Of a DNA stretch of 5,738 bases, positions 1 through 5,397 are shown in pieces (within the stretch, counting starts at the first letter, position 1; every line of letters starts with the position of its first letter). The notes beneath the pieces were generated by a model. That model was not told the DNA's origin, ran no database searches, and worked only from the letters and a program-made list of their open reading frames with translations. The DNA comes from Planctomycetaceae bacterium (GTDB lineage Bacteria; Planctomycetota; Phycisphaerae; Phycisphaerales; SM1A02), in NCBI GenBank assembly GCA_027488415.1, contig JAIYBS010000026.1, forward strand, positions 1 through 5,738, written 5' to 3'. The position numbers and the translations under genes are program-made.

Positions 1-1440
1 CGCGCCCGCGCGCGCCTCGCTGCGGCGGATCAGCGCCTTCACGCGCTGCAGCTCCGGGCTGTCGACGGCGCCGGGGCGCTTGGTCGCGACGAACGTCTCG
101 ATGTTCGCCTCGAGCCGCTCCGCGAACTCGCGGCCGAGCTGCGGGAACGCGCCCGCGAACTCGCGCACGAAGTCGAGGTGGCGGAGCGCGCTCTCGTCCC
201 ACACCGCGATGTTGCCCGAGGTCTGGTACGCGACGTGCACCTCGTGGCCCTGGTCGCAGAGGCGGATGAAGGTGCCGCCCATCGAGATCACGTCGTCGTC
301 GGGGTGCGGGCTGAACACGACGACGCGCTTCGGGAACTCCTCGCCGGCCTTGCCGGGCTTGCCGCCGGGCCAGCCGGTGATCGTCCGGTTGAGCGCCCGG
401 AACACCTCGATGTTGAGGTCGTACGCGTCGCCGCGGCTCGCGAGGAGCGGCTGCAGGCCGTGCTCGTTGTAGTCCTCCTCGACGAGCTTCAGGACCGGCT
501 TGCCGAGCGTGCGCGCGAGCCAGATCACCGCGCGCTTGGTCGTGCGGTCGTCCCACCGGAGGCCGAGGTCCTCGATCGGCCCGAGGAGCCACGGCGTGTG
601 GAAGCGCGTGAGCGCGGCCGCCGACGCGGGGTCGAGCACGAAGCGCGCGTCCGGGTGCTCCTGCAGGAAGCTCGCCGCGACGGCGGGCGAGACCGGTCCC
701 TCGACCGCCTCGCGGACGATCGCCGCCTTGTGCTCGCCGAAGGCCATCAGCACGACGCGCCTCGCCTCGAGGATGGTGCCGACGCCCATCGTGATCGCGC
801 GGCGCGGGACGTTGCGCTCGCCGAAGAAGTCGCTCGATGCGTCCATGCGCGTGACGCGGTCGAGCGTGATCAGGCGGGTGCGGCTGTCGCGCGGCGAGCC
901 GGGCTCGTTGAAGCCGACGTGCCCCGTGCGACCGATCCCGAGGAGCTGCAGGTCGATGCCGCCCGCGTCGGCGATCGCGCGCTCGTAGGCGGCGCAGCGC
1001 GCGGCCACCTCCTCCTGCGCGCAGGTGCCGTCCGGGATGTGCACGCTCGCCGGGTCTGCGTCGACGTGGTCGAAGAGGTGCTCCTGCATGAAGCGCCGGT
1101 AGCTCTGCAGCTCCTCGGGGCGCATCGGCCAGTACTCGTCGAGGTTGAAGGTGACCGCGTTGCGGAAGGAGAGGCCCTCCTCGCGGTGCATGCGCACGAG
1201 CTCGTCGTACACGCCCTGCGGGGTGGACCCGGTGGCGAGGCCGAGGACCGCGTTGCGTCCCTGGGCGGCGCGCTCGCGCAGGAGCGCGGCGATCTCGGAG
1301 GCGACCGCGCGGCTCGCGGCGGCGCTCGAGGCGTGAACGCTGACCGGGATGCGCTCGCGCGTGGCGTGCGCGTGGCCGGAGGCCGTTCGCGCATGGTTGG
1401 TGGAAGCCGATCCGTCCGCCGCAGGTTCCGTATGGGCCAT
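1..1440 (-). CDS. nagB: Glucosamine-6-phosphate deaminase fused to a PIG-L/LmbE-type deacetylase domain (C-terminus beyond window)
   Basis: My translation from ATG at 1440 gives 480 codons open to the left edge. Residues about 30-280 are a NagB domain: LATGSTPQGVYDEL at 68-81, NLDEYWPM at 99-106 (D101 matches the E. coli enolisation base D72) and GIGRTGHVGFNEPGS at 168-182 (H174 and E179 match ring-opening H143 and E148). T172 stands where E. coli has ring-opening D141. After a linker, residues about 370 onward begin a PIG-L/LmbE fold with FSPHPDDDVISMGGT at 376-390; H379 and D382 would bind metal and D381 would be the base. NagB converts glucosamine-6-phosphate to fructose-6-phosphate and ammonia; PIG-L proteins remove N-acetyl groups from sugars. 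From memory, such fusions are about 640 residues in Bacteroidetes and Planctomycetes, so some 150 residues are probably outside. A combined deacetylase-deaminase in amino-sugar use is inference. No clear Shine-Dalgarno precedes the ATG. Confidence 0.93.
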   Translation of the reverse strand, partial: MAHTEPAADGSASTNHARTASGHAHATRERIPVSVHASSAAASRAVASEIAALLRERAAQGRNAVLGLATGSTPQGVYDELVRMHREEGLSFRNAVTFNLDEYWPMRPEELQSYRRFMQEHLFDHVDADPASVHIPDGTCAQEEVAARCAAYERAIADAGGIDLQLLGIGRTGHVGFNEPGSPRDSRTRLITLDRVTRMDASSDFFGERNVPRRAITMGVGTILEARRVVLMAFGEHKAAIVREAVEGPVSPAVAASFLQEHPDARFVLDPASAAALTRFHTPWLLGPIEDLGLRWDDRTTKRAVIWLARTLGKPVLKLVEEDYNEHGLQPLLASRGDAYDLNIEVFRALNRTITGWPGGKPGKAGEEFPKRVVVFSPHPDDDVISMGGTFIRLCDQGHEVHVAYQTSGNIAVWDESALRHLDFVREFAGAFPQLGREFAERLEANIETFVATKRPGAVDSPELQRVKALIRRSEARAGA

Positions 1441-1501
1441 GTGCAAAAGGCTACCGGGCGCGTCGCCCCGGGATGCACCGGGAGCCGCCGCCCGAGGTGA
1501 A
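1441..1501 (-). other. Leader between tRNA-Leu and nagB with two overlapping candidate hairpins
   Basis: This short gap, read on the minus strand, contains CCCGG-TGCATC-CCGGG (1482 to 1467) followed by GGGCG-ACG-CGCCC (1468 to 1456). The two stems share two bases and so exclude each other. A TTTT run (1448 to 1445) lies about seven bases after the second stem, just before the nagB ATG. The arrangement could be a weak terminator or attenuator, or a processing signal for the tRNA 3' end. At this GC content such stems also arise by chance, so the call is tentative. Confidence 0.3.
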
Positions 1502-1586
1502 TGGCCCCGGTGGGAATCGAACCCACACGCCGCTCGCGCGGCCGCGGATTTTAAGTCCGCTGCGTCTGCCGTTTCGCCACGGAGCC
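1502..1586 (-). tRNA. trnL: tRNA-Leu with anticodon UAA
   Basis: The minus strand folds into a complete class II tRNA of 85 bases including the discriminator. The acceptor stem is GGCTCCG paired with CGGGGCC, with one G-U pair, and the discriminator is A73, as leucyl-tRNA synthetase requires. The D stem is GCG/CGC. The anticodon stem GCGGA/TCCGC closes the loop CTTAAAA, giving anticodon TAA. The variable arm is long (GCCGC-GCGA-GCGGC), as expected for leucine, and the T arm is GTGGG-TTCGATT-CCCAC. The 3' CCA is not encoded: the genome continues TTCACC after A73, so a CCA-adding enzyme is needed. It reads UUA and probably UUG, codons that are rare in this GC-rich window. It sits 30 bases after gnd and 61 before nagB on the same strand, so it could be cut from a longer transcript. 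Confidence 0.96.
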
Positions 1587-1616
1587 GGATCGCATCGTAC
1601 GGCGCGCCGCGCGGCG

Positions 1617-2642
1617 TCAGTGCCTCGAGCCGGCCGCCTTCTCGTGGTGGCCGCCGAAGGCGTGGCGCATCGCGCTCAGCATCTTGTTGGCGAAGTCGGC
1701 GTTGCCGCGGCTCTCGAACCGGTCGAAGAGCGCCGCCGAGATCACGTGCGCCGGGACGCCCTCCTCGACGGCGGCGAGCACCGTCCAGCGGCCCTCGCCC
1801 GAGTCGCTGACGCGGCCGCCGAACCTCGCGAGCGCCGGATCCTCCGCCAGCGCGACCGAGGTGAGGTCGAGGAGCCAGCTCGACACGACGCTGCCGCGCC
1901 GCCAGAGCTCGGCGATCCGGGCCACGTCGAAGTCGTAGCGATAGGCGTCCGGCTCGCGCAGCGGCGTGGTCTCGGCGTCGGTCGAGACCTGCTCGCTGCC
2001 CATGTTCGCGTGGCGGAGGATGTTGAACCCCTCCGCGTAGGCGGCCATCAGCGCGTACTCGATGCCGTTGTGCACCATCTTCACGAAGTGCCCGGCGCCG
2101 ACCGGTCCGCAGTGCAGGTAGCCGAGCGTGCTCGTGTCGCCCTCGCCGCCCCGGCCCGGAGTCGCGGGGATGGTGCCGACGCCGGGCGCGAGCGCGCGGA
2201 ACACCGGATCGAGGCGCCTCACGGCGTCGGTCGGTCCGCCGATCATCACGCAGTAGCCGCGCTCGAGGCCCCAGACGCCGCCGGAGACGCCGCAGTCCAT
2301 GTACTGGATGCCGCGCGCCGCGAGCTCCTTCGAGCGGCGCAGGTCGTCTCGGTAGTAGCTGTTGCCGCCGTCGATGATCGTGTCGCCGGGCGAGAGGAGC
2401 GGGGCGAGCTCCGCGATCGCCGCATCGACCGCGCCTGCAGGGATCATCAGCCAGACGTGGCGCGGGGCGCCGAGCTTCGAGACGAGGTCGGCGAGGCTCG
2501 AGGCCGCGGTCCCGCCCGCCGCCGCGAGCTCCTGCGTCGCCGCAGGCTCCTGGTTGAAGCCGACCACCTGGTGCCCGGCGCGGGTGAGGCGCTTGCCCAT
2601 GTTGAGTCCCATCCGTCCAAGTCCGATGAGTCCGAGCTGCAT
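1617..2642 (-). CDS. gnd: 6-phosphogluconate dehydrogenase, decarboxylating, short (NAD-type-like) form
   Basis: A complete 341-residue protein that oxidatively decarboxylates 6-phosphogluconate to ribulose-5-phosphate in the cytosolic pentose phosphate pathway. The N-terminal Rossmann motif is GLIGLGRMG (4-12). DGGNSYYRDD (91-100) and GVSGGVWGLERGYCVMIGG (118-136) form the substrate site. HFVKMVHNGIEY (185-196) supplies catalytic K188 and N192. GEGRWT (282-287) replaces the commoner GTGKWT, and FANKMLSAMRHAFGGH (317-332) is the typical C-terminus of the short family. Length and the insertion before HCGPVGAGHF place it in the roughly 300-340-residue class rather than the 470-residue E. coli type. 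The second Rossmann strand ends GFNQE, without the NRT of NADP enzymes, which favours NAD but does not prove it. The ATG at 2642 has AAGGA nine bases upstream. No glucose-6-phosphate dehydrogenase is visible next to it. Confidence 0.96.
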   Translation of the reverse strand: MQLGLIGLGRMGLNMGKRLTRAGHQVVGFNQEPAATQELAAAGGTAASSLADLVSKLGAPRHVWLMIPAGAVDAAIAELAPLLSPGDTIIDGGNSYYRDDLRRSKELAARGIQYMDCGVSGGVWGLERGYCVMIGGPTDAVRRLDPVFRALAPGVGTIPATPGRGGEGDTSTLGYLHCGPVGAGHFVKMVHNGIEYALMAAYAEGFNILRHANMGSEQVSTDAETTPLREPDAYRYDFDVARIAELWRRGSVVSSWLLDLTSVALAEDPALARFGGRVSDSGEGRWTVLAAVEEGVPAHVISAALFDRFESRGNADFANKMLSAMRHAFGGHHEKAAGSRH

Positions 2643-2651
2643 GTCGAGGTG

Positions 2652-2656
2652 TCCTT
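2652..2656 (-). promoter_or_regulatory. Ribosome binding site of gnd
   Basis: AAGGA on the minus strand lies nine bases before the gnd ATG at 2642. It supports that start, which also fits the Rossmann strand beginning at residue 3. It is a better match than anything upstream of coaB or nagB in this window. Confidence 0.6.
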
Positions 2657-2689
2657 GCGAGGCGGTGCGTGTCCGTGGGGCGGGAATCT

Positions 2690-2733
2690 AGTTCAGGCGC
2701 CGTGGCGCGCGAGTTCAGGCGCCGCGGCGCGCG
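2690..2733. repeat. Tandem duplication, 2 x 22 bp, spanning the coaB stop codon
   Basis: Two directly adjacent 22-bp units (2690-2711 and 2712-2733) differ at one base (t at 2703, c at 2725). Each begins AGTTCAGGCGCCG on the plus strand. The coaB stop (2717-2715) lies in the right-hand unit. Since 22 is not a multiple of three, the left unit is a second copy of the coaB tail in another frame, downstream of the stop. It looks like a recent slippage or recombination duplication. It makes up much of the 72-base gap to gnd, the rest being the gnd leader. Confidence 0.85.
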
Positions 2734-3404
2734 AGGGCGCGCGGGAGGATCTCGGCGGCGAGCCAGCGCGCGAAGTCGGGCTTCGGCATCCGCCCGGGCG
2801 CCCGGCGGGTGCCGTCGGCGAGGAAGACCTGCGCGTCGACGTCTGGCGCGTCCATCGTCTCGATCGGGTTCGCGACGATCGCGTCGGCGCGCTTGCGCTC
2901 GAGCTTGGCGAGCGCGGAGGATTCGAGCTCCTCCGGGCGCTCGAGCGCGAATCCCACCACGAACTGGCGCGGCGTCCGCGACGACGCGAGCCCCGAGAGG
3001 ATGTCCTGCGTGGGCTCGAGCCGGAGCGTGACGGGGCCATCCTCGCGGCGCATCTTGCCGGAGACCATCCCGGCGGGGCGGTAGTCCGCCACCGCGGCGG
3101 CCATGACCAGGAGATCGTGGTCCGGCCAGGCCGATCGAAGCGTCTCGAGGAGGTCGGCCGCCGTCCGGAATCGAAGGTCCGCGGCGCCCACGGGCGCTGG
3201 CACGCCGGGTCCGCGCGCAACGGTCACCGTGCATCCGGCGCGACGGAACGCCTCGGCGATCGCGAGCCCCATCTGCCCGCTGGAGCGGTTGCCGATGAAG
3301 CGCACGTCGTCGATCGGTTCGTGCGTCGGGCCGACCGCGACCAGCACGCGGAGCGGGGGACCGGCAGGAGACCCGGGTCCGGGGATGTCGGCGGGCTGCT
3401 CCAT
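2715..3404 (-). CDS. coaB: Stand-alone phosphopantothenate-cysteine ligase (CoaB domain only)
   Basis: A complete 229-residue protein of the CoaB family, which activates 4'-phosphopantothenate with a nucleotide and couples it to cysteine in coenzyme A synthesis. GPTHEPIDDVRFIGNRSSGQ (25-44) contains the family's NRSSG signature, with N39 matching the Asn that handles the acyl-nucleotide intermediate. MAAAVADYRP (101-110) and SGKMRR (115-120, K117) match the nucleotide site. VGFALE (150-155) and KLERKRADAIVANP (167-180) follow the family pattern. In most bacteria this domain follows CoaC, a flavoprotein decarboxylase, in a bifunctional protein of about 400 residues. Here the CoaC half is absent, and only about 18 residues precede the first strand, so this is not a truncated fusion. 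CoaC must be encoded elsewhere. The ATG at 3404 has only a weak GAGA upstream. It is the first gene of the leftward block and is divergent from pilB. Confidence 0.94.
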   Translation of the reverse strand: MEQPADIPGPGSPAGPPLRVLVAVGPTHEPIDDVRFIGNRSSGQMGLAIAEAFRRAGCTVTVARGPGVPAPVGAADLRFRTAADLLETLRSAWPDHDLLVMAAAVADYRPAGMVSGKMRREDGPVTLRLEPTQDILSGLASSRTPRQFVVGFALERPEELESSALAKLERKRADAIVANPIETMDAPDVDAQVFLADGTRRAPGRMPKPDFARWLAAEILPRALARRGA

Positions 3405-3421
3405 ATTCTCGGGCGTGCGCG

Positions 3422-3450
3422 TTGCGGTCTCGGCCGGGAACGCGCATACT
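3422..3450 (+). promoter_or_regulatory. Candidate sigma70-type promoter for pilB-pilT
   Basis: TTGCGG (3422-3427), a 17-base spacer and CATACT (3445-3450) face the pilus genes in the divergent gap between coaB and pilB. The -35 box matches 3 of 6 consensus bases and the -10 box 4 of 6, with ideal spacing. The same AT-richer patch read on the minus strand gives TAGTAT (3451-3446), a possible -10 for coaB, so the two promoters may overlap. This would leave a leader of about 150 bases before pilB. It is pattern matching only. Confidence 0.33.
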
Positions 3451-3551
3451 ACGGATCCTTCCCCGACCGAGGCCCCTCCGGCCCGGGCGGGGTTTGGGCG
3501 GATGGGCGCAACTCAGGCACCCGTCCGCAACGAAGGTATGGAGCCCGCAGG

Positions 3552-3573
3552 GGTCGCCGCCGGAGCGGCGGCC
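3552..3573 (+). other. Candidate hairpin in the pilB leader
   Basis: GGTCGCCGC (3552-3560) pairs with GCGGCGGCC (3565-3573) around the tetraloop CGGA. This is a nine-pair stem with a single U-G pair, about 20 bases before the pilB Shine-Dalgarno. It could stabilise the message or modulate ribosome access. The surrounding leader is very GC-rich, so a chance stem is a real alternative. Confidence 0.35.
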
Positions 3574-3593
3574 GCCGCGGGTCTCGGCGCGTC

Positions 3594-3600
3594 AGGAGGT
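3594..3600 (+). promoter_or_regulatory. Strong ribosome binding site that sets the pilB TTG start
   Basis: AGGAGGT is a near-perfect Shine-Dalgarno, with five bases between GGAGG and the TTG at 3605. No ATG or GTG in the pilB frame lies at a usable distance. Upstream in-frame sequence back to an ATG-like or alternative start near 3422 encodes only Arg/Pro-rich text with no family similarity, and it overlaps the likely promoter. Confidence 0.85.
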
Positions 3601-3604
3601 CCCG

Positions 3605-5341
3605 TTGGCACGCAAGGTCCGTCAGAAGCTCGGCGAACTGCTCGTCAGCTGGGGCACCGTCCCCCAGGCGAAGGTCGACGAGGCGTTGACCGCCGCCAAG
3701 GGCCGCGGCATGCGCCTCGGCGAGGCGCTGGTCGAGGCCGGCGCGTGCAAGGAGGAGGACGTCGCCAAGGCGCTGGCGACGCAGTTCGGCGTCGACTTCT
3801 TCAACCTCGACCGGCTCGAGGACATGAACAAGGTCGACAAGTCGCGCATGCAGCCGGACCTGATGAAGAAGTACCTGGTCCTGCCGCTCGCCGGCTCCGG
3901 CAAGCTGAAGCTCGTCATCCACGACCCGATGGACCTCGACACGCTCGAGCTCCTGCGCTTCCGCATCGGCGACTTCGAGCAGGCCGGCGTGGCGTCGAAG
4001 CGCCAGATCCAGGCGTTCATCTCGGGCGAGAAGGCGGAGGATGGGCCGCGCAAGCAGCTGATGACCGACTCGCTCGACAAGTCGCTCGACAAGTCGATGG
4101 ACAAGTCCGTCGACAAGTCGATCGAGAAGTCGGTCGACGTCGACGACGAGGGCCCGATCATCAAGCTGACCTCGCGCATCATCATCGATGCGGTGCAGGG
4201 CCGGGCGTCGGATATCCACATCGAGCCGGCAGAGGACCACATCCTGCTGCGCTACCGCATCGACGGCGTGTGCGTGGTCATCGAGAAGCTGCAGAAGAAG
4301 CTGCAGAACGCGCTGCTCAGCCGCTTCAAGCTGATGGCCGGCGTGAACATCGCCGAGAAGCGCATCCCGCAGGACGGCCGCATCAAGTTCCGCGTGGAGG
4401 GCACGGACATCGACTTCCGCGTCAGCACCTGCCCGGCCTACTACGGCGAGAGCGTGGTGCTGCGAATCCTGCGCCCGGACAGCGTCCGCATCGGTCTCCT
4501 GAACCTCGGCTTCGAGCAGGACTCGCTCGACGTCTTCAACAAGATCATCCGCCGCCCGAACGGCATCTTCCTCGTGACCGGCCCGACCGGCTCGGGCAAG
4601 ACGACGACGCTGTACTCCGCGCTCGACGTCCTCAACACGCCCGACCGCAAGATCATCACGGCGGAGGACCCGGTCGAATACAACTTCAACGGCATCAACC
4701 AGGTGCAGATCCGCGAGCACATCGGCCTGACGTTCAACGCCGTGCTCAAGAGCATGCTGCGCCAGGCGCCGAACATCATCCTGGTGGGCGAGATCCGCGA
4801 CCGCGAGGTCGCGGACATCGCGATCCAGGCGGCGCTCACCGGTCACCTGGTGTTCAGCACCCTGCACACGAACGACGCCCCGAGCGCCATCACCCGCCTC
4901 GTCGACATGGGCGTCAAGCCGTTCCTCGTCGCCAGCTCCATCCAGGCGGTGCTCGCCCAGCGCCTCGGCCGCGTGCTCTGCACCACCTGCAAGGCGCTCG
5001 ACGACGCGCCGGACCCGAAGTTCCTCAAGCTCGTCGACATCGCGCCCGAGGAGGCGATCGGCAAGGTCTACAAGGCCGTCGGCTGCCCGAACTGCAAGGG
5101 CACCGGCTACAAGGGCCGCAAGGCGATCTTCGAGATGATGATCATGAACAGCGAGATCCGCGAGCTGGCGTTCCAGCGCGCCGGCGTCTCCAAGCTGCGC
5201 GCGGCCGCGATCCGCGGCGGCATGCGCAGCCTGCTCGGCGACGGCCGCATCAAGATCCTCAAGGGAGTCACCACGCCCGACGAGGTCGCCAAGTACGCGC
5301 AGATCGAGGGCTTCGACCCGAGCGAGATGTCCAAGCGCTGA
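3605..5341 (+). CDS. pilB: Type IV pilus extension / type II secretion ATPase PilB (GspE family) with MshEN N-domain
   Basis: With the TTG start the protein has 578 residues, normal for PilB/GspE. This cytoplasmic hexameric motor powers pilin polymerisation (or pseudopilus assembly) at the inner membrane. Residues about 8-60 form an MshEN domain with tandem RLG-type motifs, KLGELLVSWG (8-17) and RLGEALVEAG (37-46), five residues apart as in c-di-GMP-binding members. Residues 156-178 are a tetrapeptide-repeat linker. The motor half has SDIHIEP (202-208), Walker A GPTGSGKT (326-333), the Asp box AEDPVEY (353-359), Walker B NIILVGEIRD (390-399) and His-box H414 and H421 (STLHTND). A zinc site of paired CxxC follows (C459/C462 and C494/C497), typical of PilB/GspE and absent from PilT. 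pilT follows after 56 bases, which favours a type IV pilus over type II secretion. The stretch 3422-3604 is open in this frame but is judged non-coding. Confidence 0.95.
   Translation: MARKVRQKLGELLVSWGTVPQAKVDEALTAAKGRGMRLGEALVEAGACKEEDVAKALATQFGVDFFNLDRLEDMNKVDKSRMQPDLMKKYLVLPLAGSGKLKLVIHDPMDLDTLELLRFRIGDFEQAGVASKRQIQAFISGEKAEDGPRKQLMTDSLDKSLDKSMDKSVDKSIEKSVDVDDEGPIIKLTSRIIIDAVQGRASDIHIEPAEDHILLRYRIDGVCVVIEKLQKKLQNALLSRFKLMAGVNIAEKRIPQDGRIKFRVEGTDIDFRVSTCPAYYGESVVLRILRPDSVRIGLLNLGFEQDSLDVFNKIIRRPNGIFLVTGPTGSGKTTTLYSALDVLNTPDRKIITAEDPVEYNFNGINQVQIREHIGLTFNAVLKSMLRQAPNIILVGEIRDREVADIAIQAALTGHLVFSTLHTNDAPSAITRLVDMGVKPFLVASSIQAVLAQRLGRVLCTTCKALDDAPDPKFLKLVDIAPEEAIGKVYKAVGCPNCKGTGYKGRKAIFEMMIMNSEIRELAFQRAGVSKLRAAAIRGGMRSLLGDGRIKILKGVTTPDEVAKYAQIEGFDPSEMSKR
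4070..4138 (+). repeat. 12-bp coding tandem repeat in pilB giving Ser-(Leu/Met/Val/Ile)-(Asp/Glu)-Lys units
   Basis: Five full 12-base units and one three-codon partial unit run in frame: SLDK, SLDK, SMDK, SVDK, SIEK, SVD (residues 156-178). Base identity between units is high (TCG CTC GAC AAG type), but hydrophobic codons vary among CTC, ATG, GTC and ATC, which suggests selection on the protein pattern. It lies between the N-terminal regulatory domain and the second N-domain of the motor, where family members have a variable linker. Confidence 0.9.
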
Positions 5342-5397
5342 CCGAGCGCCCACCCAGACCACGACGCCACCGTCCAGCACCACCAAGGCCACCACCC

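Noticed and set aside
178..1500. 440-residue plus-strand open frame opposite nagB
   Set aside because: Same low-complexity composition and no family motif, while the minus strand encodes clear NagB and PIG-L motifs throughout.
1502..1586. The tRNA as an integration site for a mobile element
   Set aside because: No integrase, no duplicated tRNA 3' end and no change in base composition are seen on either side.
1605..1616. Perfect 12-bp palindrome CGCCGCGCGGCG between gnd and the tRNA, as a possible terminator or operator
   Set aside because: A stem would be only about four pairs with no T-run, and CG-only palindromes are common by chance here.
2693..3220. 175-residue minus-strand frame overlapping coaB and ending in the duplicated coaB tail
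   Set aside because: It is Arg/Ser-rich and out of frame with coaB; its ending resembles the coaB end only because the 22-bp duplication shifts frame.
3422..3604. N-terminal extension of pilB
   Set aside because: It encodes Arg/Pro-rich sequence unlike PilB, and an ideal Shine-Dalgarno places the start at 3605.
1473..3689. 738-residue plus-strand open frame across coaB, gnd and the tRNA
   Set aside because: It is antisense to two well-recognised genes and a tRNA, is extremely rich in Arg, Ala, Glu and Val, and shows no domain. Long antisense frames are expected at this GC content.
3449..5395. 648-residue minus-strand open frame opposite pilB
   Set aside because: It is a shadow of pilB: Leu, Val, Asp and Arg-rich text without motifs, ending in the promoter region, while pilB has every catalytic box.
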